DNA of 64,000 nt from Burkholderiaceae bacterium (GTDB lineage: Bacteria; Pseudomonadota; Gammaproteobacteria; Burkholderiales; Burkholderiaceae_D), in contig JAGTRJ010000014.1 in assembly GCA_018261755.1 (NCBI GenBank), positions 98,749-162,748 on the forward strand. Direction: 5' to 3'. This document shows, piece after piece, positions 37,126 through 46,073 of this stretch. How positions within the stretch are numbered: the stretch's first letter is position 1; every line of letters starts with the position of its first letter. The notes below the pieces were generated by a model. It made no database searches, had not been told where the DNA came from, and worked only from the letters and a program-made list of their open reading frames with translations. Position numbers and translations under genes: made by a program.

Positions 37126-37201
37126 AGGGTATGTGCTGAAAGCGGTCGATTCCGCCAGCATTTTGGTGGTTTCGCAAAATACAGGCGAGAGTATATTTTC
37201 T
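37126..37201 (+). repeat. 76-bp intergenic repeat, copy 5
   Basis: AGGGTATGTGCTGAAA opens it, GGTGG lies at offset 39, and ATACA-N6-AGTATATTTTC closes it. It lies between the second small paralogue and the 3' end of uup. Confidence 0.8.
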
Positions 37202-37233
37202 GGCCGTGGGCGTGCACATGGCGCTGACGCGGT

Positions 37234-39141
37234 TCAGTTTTTCACTTTCGTTTCTATCGCTTCCCAGCGTTCCAGGCTTGCCAGCAGCAGTTCGTCGATT
37301 TCAGTGAAGCGTTCGTTCAGTCGCTTGATTTCGTCTGGCTGTGTGCGGTACAGCTCCGGATCGGCCAGCCGTTCGCCGATAGCCTTTTGCTCGGCTTCGA
37401 GTTGCGCGATTCTGCCCGGCAGTTCGTCCAGTTCGCGCTGTTCCTTGTAGCTTAGCTTCTTGCGCTGGCTGGTTGCTGGCGCGGTTTCTTTCGGCTTGGG
37501 CGGCGTAGCTTCGGCCTTCGGCTGCGCGGTGGCAGCCGGCGTTGTTGCCGGTCGCTGGCGTTCCCAGTCGCTGTAGCCGCCGACATATTCGCGCCACCGT
37601 CCATTGCCTTCGGACGCGATCACCTGCGTCACCACATCGTCGAGGAACATCCGGTCATGGCTGACCAGAAACACGGTGCCTGCGTAATCTTCCAGCAATT
37701 CTTCCAGCAGTTCGAGCGTGTCGATGTCCAGATCGTTGGTCGGTTCGTCCAGCACCAGCACGTTTGCCGGTTTGGCGAACAGCCGCGCTAGCAGCAGCCG
37801 GTTGCGCTCGCCGCCGGACAGTGATTTCACTGGCGAGCGTGCGCGCTCGGGTGAAAACAGGAAATCACCGAGATAGCTCATCACGTGCTTTTTCTGGCCG
37901 TTGACTTCGATCCATTCGCTGCCGGGTGAAATCGTGTCGAGCAGGCTGGCATTATCGTCGAGTTGCGCACGCATCTGGTCGAAATAGGCGATTTGCAGGT
38001 TCGCGCCCTGGCGGATGTTGCCGGAATCCGGCTGCAGTTCGCCAAGGATCAGTTTCAGCAGCGTGGTTTTGCCGGTGCCGTTGGCGCCGATGAAACCGAT
38101 CTTGTCGCCGCGCTGGATAATGGCGGAAAAATCGCGCACGATGGTTTTGTCGCCGAACGATTTGTCGACCTGTTCGAGTTCGGCCACGATGCGCCCGGAG
38201 CGTTCGCCGGTGGACACGTCCATCCTCACCTGCCCCTGATGTTCGCGCCGTGTCGCGCGTTCGACACGCAAGGATTCCAGACGTCGCACGCGGCCCTCGT
38301 TGCGCGTTCGACGCGCTTCGACGCCCTTGCGGATCCACACTTCTTCCTGCGCCAGGAATTTATCGAACTTCGCGTTCTCGACCGCCTCGATGGCCAGCTG
38401 TTCCGTTTTCAACCGCTTGTAGGCGCTGAAGTTGCCCGGATATGACAGCAATCGTCCGCGATCGAGTTCGACGATGCGGGTGGCAACGTGGTCGAGGAAA
38501 CTCCGGTCATGCGTGATCAACAGCACGCTGCCGCGGAATTCGCGCAGCAAGCCTTCGAGCCAGATGATCGATTCGACATCGAGATGGTTGGTCGGTTCGT
38601 CCAGCAGCAGTACGTCAGGCGCACCGACCAGCCCGCAAGCGAGCGCAACGCGTTTTTGCATGCCGCCGGACAGTGCGCCGATGGTCGCGTCTCTGCTTAG
38701 CCCCAGCCGGTCGAGCGTGGTTTCGACGCGGTTGGCCATATTCCATGCATCCGCGGCATCGAGTCGGGTTTGCAGTTCGTGCAGCCGCGCGAGCGTGTCG
38801 GCATCATCCGCGCCGCCAAGCATCGCGGTCAGCCGGTCGAATTCGGTCAGCATCGCCCGCACGTCAGTCAGACTGCCGGCAACCGCGTCAAATACCGTCA
38901 TGTCGGGCATGAATTGCGGTTCCTGCTCGACGTAGGCGATCTTCAATCCCTGCTGCACCACCAGCAGGCCATCGTCGAGCTTCGCCTGTCCGGCCAGAAT
39001 TTTCAGCAGCGACGATTTGCCACTGCCGTTGCGGCCGATCAAGCCGACACGTTCGCCAGTTTCGAGCGAGAAATCGGCGTGGTCTAGCATCGCATGATGG
39101 CCGAAGGCGAGTTGCGCATCGGCAAGGGAGAGGACAGCCAT
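37234..39141 (-). CDS. uup: ABC-F ATPase Uup
   Basis: 635 aa from ATG 39141 (MAVLSLADAQLAFG). It has two soluble ABC ATPase domains: P-loops GRNGSGKSSLL and GANGTGKTTLL, signatures LSGGMQKRVALA and LSGGERNRLLLA, and Walker B segments LLLDEPTNHLD and LVLDEPTNDLD. The C-terminus is a charged coiled coil (KKLSYKEQRELDELPGRI to the end), which identifies the Uup subgroup that binds DNA or ribosomes. Uup limits tandem-repeat deletion and assists ribosome function in E. coli. The longer frame to 39345 overlaps the tRNA gene and is rejected. Confidence 0.94.
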   Translation of the reverse strand: MAVLSLADAQLAFGHHAMLDHADFSLETGERVGLIGRNGSGKSSLLKILAGQAKLDDGLLVVQQGLKIAYVEQEPQFMPDMTVFDAVAGSLTDVRAMLTEFDRLTAMLGGADDADTLARLHELQTRLDAADAWNMANRVETTLDRLGLSRDATIGALSGGMQKRVALACGLVGAPDVLLLDEPTNHLDVESIIWLEGLLREFRGSVLLITHDRSFLDHVATRIVELDRGRLLSYPGNFSAYKRLKTEQLAIEAVENAKFDKFLAQEEVWIRKGVEARRTRNEGRVRRLESLRVERATRREHQGQVRMDVSTGERSGRIVAELEQVDKSFGDKTIVRDFSAIIQRGDKIGFIGANGTGKTTLLKLILGELQPDSGNIRQGANLQIAYFDQMRAQLDDNASLLDTISPGSEWIEVNGQKKHVMSYLGDFLFSPERARSPVKSLSGGERNRLLLARLFAKPANVLVLDEPTNDLDIDTLELLEELLEDYAGTVFLVSHDRMFLDDVVTQVIASEGNGRWREYVGGYSDWERQRPATTPAATAQPKAEATPPKPKETAPATSQRKKLSYKEQRELDELPGRIAQLEAEQKAIGERLADPELYRTQPDEIKRLNERFTEIDELLLASLERWEAIETKVKN

Positions 39142-39240
39142 TGGAAAATAAATGCAAAAATGAACAAAGCAGGATTGTAACTGCTGGCGGACACATTCAG
39201 GTTTGCTGGCGCTTGTCATATTCCGGCGGCCAGTGTCGGC

Positions 39241-39246
39241 TATAAT
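39241..39246 (+). promoter_or_regulatory. -10 box of the tRNA-Arg gene
   Basis: A perfect TATAAT lies 16 bp before the mature tRNA 5' end. TTGTCA at 39213-39218 is too far (22 bp) to be a normal -35. Confidence 0.5.
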
Positions 39247-39262
39247 GGCGGACTTCAAATGT

Positions 39263-39337
39263 CTCGCCGTAGCACAATGGATAGTGCACGCGCCTCCTAA
39301 GCGTGAGATACAGGTTCGATTCCTGTCGGCGAGGCCA
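39263..39337 (+). tRNA. tRNA-Arg(CCU)
   Basis: 75 nt including an encoded CCA end. The acceptor stem CTCGCCG / CGGCGAG, D-arm stem GCAC / GTGC, anticodon stem CGCGC / GCGTG with loop CTCCTAA (anticodon CCT), and T-stem ACAGG / CCTGT around TTCGATT all pair. It reads AGG codons. tRNA-Arg(CCU) genes are frequent integration sites, but no integrase is near this one. Confidence 0.95.
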
Positions 39338-39384
39338 GTTTCCATTCAGGCGCGCAGTGGTGCGCTACAGAATCAGGCCTTCAC

Positions 39385-40755
39385 ATGCGCATCACTATCA
39401 TCGGTTCCGGTTACGTTGGTTTGGTTACAGGAGCCTGTCTGGCTGAATACGGTAACGACGTCATGTGCCTTGACATCGACCAGCAGAAAATATCCGGCCT
39501 GCAGCAAGGCAAGGTACCGATTTTCGAACCCGGGCTGACCGAACTGATCCAGAAAAACATGGCTGCTGGACGCTTGCAGTTCACCACCAATGTTGAGGAA
39601 TCGGTAACTTTCGGTACTGTGCAATTCATCGCGGTCGGTACGCCGCCGGGCGAGGATGGCTCGGCCGACGTGAAGGCTGTATTAGCGGCTGCGGCAAACA
39701 TCGGTCGCCATATGAGCGAGCACCGCGTGATCGTCAACAAATCGACGGTGCCGGTTGGAACGGCTGATCGCGTGCGCGCAGCCGTGCAGACAGAACTGGA
39801 TAAGCGGCAGCAGCAGATAGATTTCGGCGTGGTGTCGAATCCGGAATTCCTGAAGGAAGGCGCTGCAATCGATGATTTCATGCGGCCGGATCGGGTGGTC
39901 ATCGGCAGCGAAGACCAGAATGCGCTGGATATCATGCAAACGATTTACGCGCCTTGCGTGCGCAAAAATGATCGCATCCTGCGCATGGATACGCGCTCGG
40001 CCGAGCTGACCAAGTATGCGGCGAATGCGATGCTGGCCACACGCATCTCGTTCATGAATGAACTGGCGAATCTGGCCGAACTGGTTGGCGCTGACATTGA
40101 ACTGGTGCGCGAAGGCATCGGTTCCGACCCGCGCATTGGTTTCCACTTCCTTTATCCCGGCCTGGGTTACGGCGGTTCATGCTTTCCGAAGGATTTGCGT
40201 GCACTCGGCAGCACCGCGCGGCAGCATGGGCGCGAACTGCATATTCTGGATGCGGTGGAGCGGGTCAACCAGCATCAGAAAAATGTCCTGTTTGCGAAGA
40301 TAACTCGCCGTTTCGGCAAGGATTTGTCCGGTCGGCGCTTTGCACTCTGGGGGCTGGCATTCAAACCGAACACGGATGACATGCGGGAAGCGCCGAGTCT
40401 GGTGCTGATCCAGAGCCTGCTTGATGCGGGCGCAATCGTTCATGCCCATGATCCGGTTTCCGGCATTGAGGCAAAACGCATTCTGGGTGACAGGATTCAC
40501 TATGCCGCAACGCCGCTCGATGCGCTGGACGCGGCGGATGCGCTGGTGATTGCGACCGAATGGAAGGTGTTCCGCAGCCCGGATTTCGACATCGTCAAGG
40601 CGCGCCTGAAACAGCCGGTGATTTTCGATGGCCGCAACATGTACGATGTGCGGCGCATGCACAAGGCCGGCATCGAATACCATTCGATTGGCAGGCGCCA
40701 GCCGAAGCACACACTGCCGAATGATCTTGCCGACGAGGGGGCTCTGCGGCGTTAA
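39385..40755 (+). CDS. ugd: UDP-glucose 6-dehydrogenase
   Basis: 456 aa. The N-terminal NAD-binding glycine motif is in [18 protein letters not shown]; the catalytic Cys lies in [10 protein letters not shown] and the substrate Lys/Asn region in [16 protein letters not shown]. It oxidises UDP-glucose to UDP-glucuronate, the first committed precursor of Ara4N. It is convergent with the arn operon and overlaps the 3' end of arnD by 4 bp, so the two are transcribed toward each other from opposite ends of the cluster. No promoter element is clear upstream; read-through from tRNA-Arg is possible. Confidence 0.96.
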   Translation: MRITIIGSGYVGLVTGACLAEYGNDVMCLDIDQQKISGLQQGKVPIFEPGLTELIQKNMAAGRLQFTTNVEESVTFGTVQFIAVGTPPGEDGSADVKAVLAAAANIGRHMSEHRVIVNKSTVPVGTADRVRAAVQTELDKRQQQIDFGVVSNPEFLKEGAAIDDFMRPDRVVIGSEDQNALDIMQTIYAPCVRKNDRILRMDTRSAELTKYAANAMLATRISFMNELANLAELVGADIELVREGIGSDPRIGFHFLYPGLGYGGSCFPKDLRALGSTARQHGRELHILDAVERVNQHQKNVLFAKITRRFGKDLSGRRFALWGLAFKPNTDDMREAPSLVLIQSLLDAGAIVHAHDPVSGIEAKRILGDRIHYAATPLDALDAADALVIATEWKVFRSPDFDIVKARLKQPVIFDGRNMYDVRRMHKAGIEYHSIGRRQPKHTLPNDLADEGALRR

Positions 40756-41657
40756 TCCGCCGGCAGTGCCAGCTTCCCGCTGCGGCCAGGAATCTCGCCC
40801 ATCGTGACGCGCCTGCGCGGCAGCGCCTCGTCGTTCAGGGTGGCAAAGGCGTCGGCGCAACTGACCAGCCGGTAGCCTTGCCGCTGCCAGCCATGCAGCA
40901 GACGCTCGAACGTAGTGGCCAGCCGCATCCCTTCTAGTTCCGCGTGCAGCGTGTACACGTGCAGCTTGTCCGCAGGTGGCTGTTGCGTGAGCTGCAGTAA
41001 GCATTGATCGACGTTGTCCGCATTCCAGCCATCGAGCCCGATCAATTCGTCCAGCGTTGGCAGCGTGGTCGGCAATTGCGGCACGCCCAGCTTTCCGCCT
41101 TTGGCATCTACCGGCTGGAAAGGCACGGTGCCGCGTGTGTCGGACGCATAATGCAATCCGAGTTCCGCTTCACATGCATACGCGGCTTCATTCATCTGCC
41201 AGCCAGCGGCGCCGTGGGTCTGTGCCGGCTGACCGAAAATTTCAATGAAACGGTCGGCTGCGCGCCGCATTTCGCACTTCGTCCAGGCAGCATCCTTGCC
41301 GGCAACGTAATCCTGCCAGCGGATGTGATCCCAGCAATGGATGCCGACTTCGAACCCGGCGTCGCGCACGGAACGTAGCAGCGCCGCTTCGCGCCGGCCA
41401 ATGTCCGGGCCGGGCAGCAGTGTGCCGTACAGCAGCGTGCGGATGCCGTAATGCTCGACCACTGAAGTGCGCGATACCTTGTTCAGGAAGCCGGGGCGGA
41501 ACACGCGCTTGATCGCGCGGCCGGTGTGATCCGGGCCGAGGCTGAACAGGAAGGTTGCGCCTGCCTGATGTTTCTGCAGCAGCGTCACCAGGCGTGGCAC
41601 GCCCTCGCGTGTACCGCGCCAGGTATCGACATCGATTTTCAGCGCCAGCAGCGGCAT
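40752..41657 (-). CDS. arnD: ArnD-type polysaccharide deacetylase: undecaprenyl-phosphate-Ara4-formyl-N deformylase
   Basis: 301 aa NodB-fold deacetylase: [17 protein letters not shown] (catalytic and metal Asp), the metal His pair in [13 protein letters not shown], and [11 protein letters not shown]. The protein resembles enterobacterial ArnD throughout. It removes the formyl group from undecaprenyl-phosphate-4-formamido-arabinose on the inner membrane. It is the last gene of the minus-strand operon arnT-(SMR)-arnB-arnC-formyltransferase-decarboxylase-arnD, starting 3 bp after the decarboxylase stop. Confidence 0.94.
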   Translation of the reverse strand: MPLLALKIDVDTWRGTREGVPRLVTLLQKHQAGATFLFSLGPDHTGRAIKRVFRPGFLNKVSRTSVVEHYGIRTLLYGTLLPGPDIGRREAALLRSVRDAGFEVGIHCWDHIRWQDYVAGKDAAWTKCEMRRAADRFIEIFGQPAQTHGAAGWQMNEAAYACEAELGLHYASDTRGTVPFQPVDAKGGKLGVPQLPTTLPTLDELIGLDGWNADNVDQCLLQLTQQPPADKLHVYTLHAELEGMRLATTFERLLHGWQRQGYRLVSCADAFATLNDEALPRRRVTMGEIPGRSGKLALPAD

Positions 41658-41660
41658 GGT

Positions 41661-42707
41661 TCAGTTTTCCGCCAGATCGCGGATCGCGGCGGCTTGATCA
41701 CGGTAAAACTCGAAGATGTGCTTGAGCGCATCCTGCATCGTCGTCTCCGGCGCCCAGCCGAGATCGGCCATCGTGTTGTCGATCTTCGGCACGCGGTTCT
41801 GCACGTCCTGATAGCCCTTGCCATAGTAGGCGCCGGATGTGGTTTCGACCACGTTCACTTTCGCCAGTCCATCCGCATATTCCGGATACTGGCGCGCGAG
41901 TTCGAGCATCATGCTGGCCAGATCGCGGATGGAGAAATTGTTTTTCGGGTTGCCGATGTTGTAGATCTGGCCGCGCGCCTTGCCGTCGGCATTGTCGATG
42001 ATTTTGACCAGCGCATCGATGCCGTCATCGACGTAGGTAAATGCACGTTTCTGGTGGCCGCCATCGACCAGCTTGATCGTTTCGCCGCGCACGATGTGGC
42101 CGAGGAATTGCGTGATCACACGGCTCGAACCTTCCTTCGGCGTCTGGATGTTGTCCAGACCGGCGCCGATCCAGTTGAATGGGCGGAACAGCGTGTAATC
42201 CAGCCCTTCCTGCTGGCCGTAGGCGGCGATGACGCGATCCATCAACTGCTTCGAGCAGGCGTAGATCCAGCGCGGCTTGTTGATCGGGCCGTACACCAGT
42301 TCCGAATTTTCCGGATCGAATTCCTCGTCCTTGCACATGCCATACACTTCGGACGTGGACGGGAAAACCACCCGTTTCTTGTACTTCACGCACCACTTGA
42401 TGATCGGCAGGTTGGCTTCGAAATCGAGTTCAAACACGCGCAGCGGCGCCTGCACATAGGTGGCAGGCGTGGCGATCGCGACCAGCGGCAGCACCACGTC
42501 GCACTTCTTGACGTGGTATTCGATCCACTCGCGGTTGATCGTGATGTCACCTTCGAAGAAATTGAAGCGCGGGTTATCCAGGAATTCGCCCACGCGGTCG
42601 GAATGCATGTCCATGCCAAACACTTCCCAGTCGGTCGTGTTCAGGATGCGCTTGGTCAGATGATGGCCGATGAAGCCATTGACGCCGAGGATCAGTACTT
42701 TTTTCAT
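41661..42707 (-). CDS. UDP-glucuronate decarboxylase (ArnA C-terminal half as a separate gene)
   Basis: 348 aa short-chain dehydrogenase/epimerase fold: [19 protein letters not shown] (NAD motif), [18 protein letters not shown] and [12 protein letters not shown] (the YxxxK pair), [16 protein letters not shown]. This is the ArnA dehydrogenase domain, which makes UDP-4-keto-pentose and CO2 from UDP-GlcA. In E. coli it is fused to a formyltransferase; here it is a free protein next to the formyltransferase gene. One base separates the formyltransferase stop from this start. Confidence 0.94.
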   Translation of the reverse strand: MKKVLILGVNGFIGHHLTKRILNTTDWEVFGMDMHSDRVGEFLDNPRFNFFEGDITINREWIEYHVKKCDVVLPLVAIATPATYVQAPLRVFELDFEANLPIIKWCVKYKKRVVFPSTSEVYGMCKDEEFDPENSELVYGPINKPRWIYACSKQLMDRVIAAYGQQEGLDYTLFRPFNWIGAGLDNIQTPKEGSSRVITQFLGHIVRGETIKLVDGGHQKRAFTYVDDGIDALVKIIDNADGKARGQIYNIGNPKNNFSIRDLASMMLELARQYPEYADGLAKVNVVETTSGAYYGKGYQDVQNRVPKIDNTMADLGWAPETTMQDALKHIFEFYRDQAAAIRDLAEN

Positions 42708-42708
42708 G

Positions 42709-43617
42709 TCAATTCAAATTCAAAGGGAAAATAGGGGAAGCGGCCGTCAGCGGCTGGCCGTTCAGTTCTGCATCCAGAATGTGCAGGATGCCGCCGCCTG
42801 CCGGATGCAGCAGCAGGCGGCCGTGGTCGGATTCGATGCGGGACGTGGCAGGAGCGACGGTGTCAGGCGCGAGAACGCGGCTGCGCCAGATCAGCAGCTT
42901 GCCGGCGGCTGTTTCCAGAAACGCCCCCGGATAAGGACGGCTGACCGCGCGCACCAGATTGTGAATTTGCCGTGCGTTTTGAGCCAGAACGATGCGTCCG
43001 TCGGCTGCGCCGCGGCCGCCGAAATAGGCGCCCTGTTTCAGGTCTTGTGGCAGCATTTTCGCCGTGCCGTCGAGCAGCGCCGGCAGCGCGCGGTCGAGGC
43101 AGACCTCTGCCGCCACCGTGACCTTGGCGAACACATCGTGCGAGGTATCGTTCGGCAGGATCGGCACCGCCACCTGATCGACTAACGCGCCATTGTCCGG
43201 CTTCAGATTCATCGCATGCAGGCTGGCGCCGGTTTCGCGCTCGCCGTGCAGCACGGCCCAGTTGACCGGCGCGCGGCCGCGGTATTTTGGCAGCAGCGAG
43301 CCATGCATGTTGAATGCGCCCCGCTGCGCAATCGCCAGCAGCGGCGCTTGCAGCATGTGCCGGTAGTAAAAGCTGAACACGAAATCCGGCGCCAGGGCAG
43401 CCAGCTGCTGTTCGATTTCCGGCACGTTCGGGTCGGCTGGTGATATGCACGGTATGCCGTAATCGTCGCAAACCGCCTGTACCGATTCGAACCAGATGTT
43501 TTCCTGCGGGTTGTCCGGATGCGTCAGCACCAGTTTGACCTCGACTCCATGCGCCAGCAACACTTTCAGGCAGCGCACACCGACGTTGTGGTAGGCGAAG
43601 ACGATGGCGCTGCTCAT
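42709..43617 (-). CDS. UDP-Ara4N formyltransferase (ArnA N-terminal half as a separate gene)
   Basis: 302 aa. The N10-formyltetrahydrofolate transferase fold shows the catalytic region [26 protein letters not shown], with the Asn/His of family enzymes and an Asp later (DNGALVDQ), plus a C-terminal OB-like domain. It formylates the amino group of UDP-Ara4N before ArnC. ATG 43617 overlaps the arnC stop (ATGA), so it is translationally coupled. The frame extends to 44058 but that part is antisense-like sequence overlapping arnC. Confidence 0.93.
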   Translation of the reverse strand: MSSAIVFAYHNVGVRCLKVLLAHGVEVKLVLTHPDNPQENIWFESVQAVCDDYGIPCISPADPNVPEIEQQLAALAPDFVFSFYYRHMLQAPLLAIAQRGAFNMHGSLLPKYRGRAPVNWAVLHGERETGASLHAMNLKPDNGALVDQVAVPILPNDTSHDVFAKVTVAAEVCLDRALPALLDGTAKMLPQDLKQGAYFGGRGAADGRIVLAQNARQIHNLVRAVSRPYPGAFLETAAGKLLIWRSRVLAPDTVAPATSRIESDHGRLLLHPAGGGILHILDAELNGQPLTAASPIFPLNLN

Positions 43618-44573
43618 GCCTGCGCCTCGCTTTCGGCCGGTTTCTGTTCCAGCACAGCAGCGATCAGATAAGTTGGGCGCTTGCGCACTTCCTGATAGAT
43701 CCGGCCGACATATTCGCCCAGCAGGCCGATGCCGAACAGCGCGATGCCGATCAGGAAAAACTCGATCGCGAACAGAGTGAACAGCCCGCCTTCTTCCGGC
43801 CCGATAATCAGCCGGCGCGCGAACAGATAAACCACCAGCAGGCTGGAGCCGAAAGAAATCAGCATGCCGAGCATCGAGAACATCTGCAGCGGCACCAGCG
43901 AGAAGCCGGTCAGCAAATCGAAGTTCAACCGGATCAGGCTGTAGAGCGAATACTTCGATTCGCCGGCATGACGCTCCTCGTGGCCGATCGTGACTTCGGT
44001 CGGCCGTTGCGCGAACGAATACGCCAGCGCCGGAATGAAAGTGTACAGCTCGTTGCACTGGTTGATGGTGTCGATGATCTGGCGGCTGTAGGCGCGCATC
44101 ATGCAGCCCTGATCAGTCATCTTGATGCGGGTGACGCGTTCGCGCAGCAGGTTCATCGCGCGGCTCGCGATATGCCGCCACCAGCTGTCGTTGCGCTGGC
44201 GGCGAATTGAGCCGACGTAGTCGTGCCCCTGTTCCATCGCATCGAGCAGCAGGCGGATATCTTCCGGCGGGTTTTGCAGGTCGGCATCCAGCGTCACGAT
44301 TTGCTGGCCACGCACATGCGCAAAGCCTGCCAGAATCGCCCGGTGTTGGCCGAAATTGCCATTCAGCAGCACCACGCGCGTGACATCCGGCCGTGCATGA
44401 AACTGTTCGGACAGAATCGCGGCCGAGCGATCGACGCTGCCATCGTTGATGAAAATGATTTCGTACGGCTTGTTCAGCGCATCGAGTGCCGGGTAAAGGC
44501 GCGTAAACAGCGCAGCCAGAGTGGCTTCCTCGTTATAAACGGGGATGACGACGGAAAGAATCGGGTTGTTCAT
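43614..44573 (-). CDS. arnC: Undecaprenyl-phosphate Ara4-formyl-N transferase
   Basis: 319 aa GT2 glycosyltransferase: LSVVIPVYNEEATL, IIFINDGSVDRS, TLDADLQNPPEDI with the metal DxD, and a C-terminal pair of membrane helices (FSMLGMLISFGSSLLVVYLFA, FAIEFFLIGIALFGIGLLGEY). It transfers 4-formamido-arabinose from UDP to undecaprenyl phosphate on the cytoplasmic face of the inner membrane. It overlaps arnB by 4 bp upstream and the formyltransferase by 4 bp downstream. Confidence 0.95.
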   Translation of the reverse strand: MNNPILSVVIPVYNEEATLAALFTRLYPALDALNKPYEIIFINDGSVDRSAAILSEQFHARPDVTRVVLLNGNFGQHRAILAGFAHVRGQQIVTLDADLQNPPEDIRLLLDAMEQGHDYVGSIRRQRNDSWWRHIASRAMNLLRERVTRIKMTDQGCMMRAYSRQIIDTINQCNELYTFIPALAYSFAQRPTEVTIGHEERHAGESKYSLYSLIRLNFDLLTGFSLVPLQMFSMLGMLISFGSSLLVVYLFARRLIIGPEEGGLFTLFAIEFFLIGIALFGIGLLGEYVGRIYQEVRKRPTYLIAAVLEQKPAESEAQA

Positions 44574-45697
44574 GCGGTGAGTTGAAGCAGTGATTGCCGG
44601 ATGGCATTGCAGACGCGAATGACGTCGACATCGTTCATGCGGGGAAACAGCGGAATGGTGACGGTACGTGCGGCAACGCTTTCAGTGTGCGCCAGCATGC
44701 CTTCGCGCCAGCCATGCTGGCGGTACAGACTGGTGGTGTGGATGGCCGGGTAGTGCACGCCTGTGCCGATGCCGGCTTCCGCCATCAGCTTGAGAAAAGT
44801 GCTGCGTTGCGTGGCGAGGGATTTCGGCAGCAGGATCTGGAACATGTGCCAGTTGCTTTGCTTGAAATCCGCCAGCGGCAAGCCCAGTTCCGGAGCGGAC
44901 AGATGTTCGAAATACAGCCGTGCCAGTTGCCGCCGTTTCTGGTTGAATGCGTCGAGCCGCTTCAGCTGCCCCAGACCGATTGCGGCCGCGATGTCGGTCA
45001 GATTCGCTTTGCCGCCCAGCACGTCGCAATCGTAAGTGCCGTCGGCAAACCGCGTTACCCCCTGCAGCCGCAGCTTTTCGAACAGCCGGGCCTCGTCGTC
45101 GCTGTTCATCACTAGGCAGCCGCCTTCGCCGGTGGTCATGTTCTTGTTAGGGTGAAAGCTGAAAATAATCAGATCACCGAAGGTGCCGAGTTCCTTGCCG
45201 CGCCAGTTCGCGCCTTGCGATTGCGCCGCATCTTCGATTACGCGCAGCCGGTATTTTTCGGCTATCGCATAAATCCGGTCGCGGTCAACAGGCAATCCAG
45301 CCAGATCTACCGGGATGATGGCGCGGGTGCGCGGTGTGATTGCTGCCTCGATCAGGGCGGGATCGATTAAGCGCGTGGCCGGGTCGATATCGACGAACAC
45401 CGGTTTGGCGCCGACTTCGAGGATTACGTTCGCCGTAGCGACCCAGCTCATCGCAGTGGTGATGACTTCGTCGCCAGCGCCGATGCCGGCGATCCGTAGT
45501 GCGAATTCAAGCGCGGCGGTGGCTGAATTCACCAGCCGGACAGGTCGTCCGCCTGCGCGTTGTGATAGTGCCGCTTCAAGTTCGCGGCAGCGCGGGCCGG
45601 TGGTCAGCCAGCCGGAGCGCAGCACATCCGCCACCGAGGCGATCGTTTCTTCATCGACTTCTGGCCGGGTAAAGGGAAGAAACTCCATCTGTGTCAT
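44570..45697 (-). CDS. arnB: UDP-4-amino-4-deoxy-L-arabinose aminotransferase
   Basis: 375 aa DegT/DnrJ/EryC1 PLP enzyme: FTRPEVDEETIASVADVL at the N-terminus, LVNSATAALEFAL, and the PLP-binding Lys in FSFHPNKNMTTGEGG. It aminates the UDP-4-keto-pentose using glutamate. ATG 45697 lies 4 bp after the SMR gene stop; an in-frame ATG at 45688 (MEFLPFTRP) is equally plausible. The end overlaps arnC by 4 bp. Confidence 0.95.
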   Translation of the reverse strand: MTQMEFLPFTRPEVDEETIASVADVLRSGWLTTGPRCRELEAALSQRAGGRPVRLVNSATAALEFALRIAGIGAGDEVITTAMSWVATANVILEVGAKPVFVDIDPATRLIDPALIEAAITPRTRAIIPVDLAGLPVDRDRIYAIAEKYRLRVIEDAAQSQGANWRGKELGTFGDLIIFSFHPNKNMTTGEGGCLVMNSDDEARLFEKLRLQGVTRFADGTYDCDVLGGKANLTDIAAAIGLGQLKRLDAFNQKRRQLARLYFEHLSAPELGLPLADFKQSNWHMFQILLPKSLATQRSTFLKLMAEAGIGTGVHYPAIHTTSLYRQHGWREGMLAHTESVAARTVTIPLFPRMNDVDVIRVCNAIRQSLLQLTA

Positions 45698-45701
45698 GTT
45701 G

Positions 45702-46073
45702 TCAGCTCCTAGCCACGATGACGACGCCGATGATGATGACCGCGATGCCGATCAGGCGCTGCGGGCCGACGGCTTCACCGAACAGCCACCATGCGAGCAA
45801 GGCATTGACCAGATAGCCGATTGACAGCATTGGGTAAGCGATGCTGACTTCGACCCGCGACAAGGCCATGATCCAGACCACGACGCTGACGACGTAACAG
45901 CTTAGACCGCCGATGATCGGCAGGTTGGTGGCCAATTGAGTTGAAATTGGCCATACGTTTGCCAGGCTGAAATCAAATTGACCGATCTGGCGCACGCCTG
46001 CTTTCAACAGCAATTGGGCGGCGGCGTTCAGCAGCACGCCAAGAAGAATCAGACTGAATTCGAGAATTTTCAT
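45702..46073 (-). CDS. Small EamA/SMR-type membrane protein, ArnE-like flippase subunit
   Basis: 123 aa with four membrane helices (LILLGVLLNAAAQLLLKAG, GLSCYVVSVVVWIMALSR, SIAYPMLSIGYLVNALLAWWLF, IGIAVIIIGVVIVARS). The fold and place match ArnE/ArnF, which flip undecaprenyl-phosphate-Ara4N to the periplasmic side. Enterics use two genes (arnE, arnF); only one such protein is visible here, so it may act as a homodimer (inference). Its ATG overlaps the arnT stop (ATGA). Confidence 0.85.
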   Translation of the reverse strand: MKILEFSLILLGVLLNAAAQLLLKAGVRQIGQFDFSLANVWPISTQLATNLPIIGGLSCYVVSVVVWIMALSRVEVSIAYPMLSIGYLVNALLAWWLFGEAVGPQRLIGIAVIIIGVVIVARS

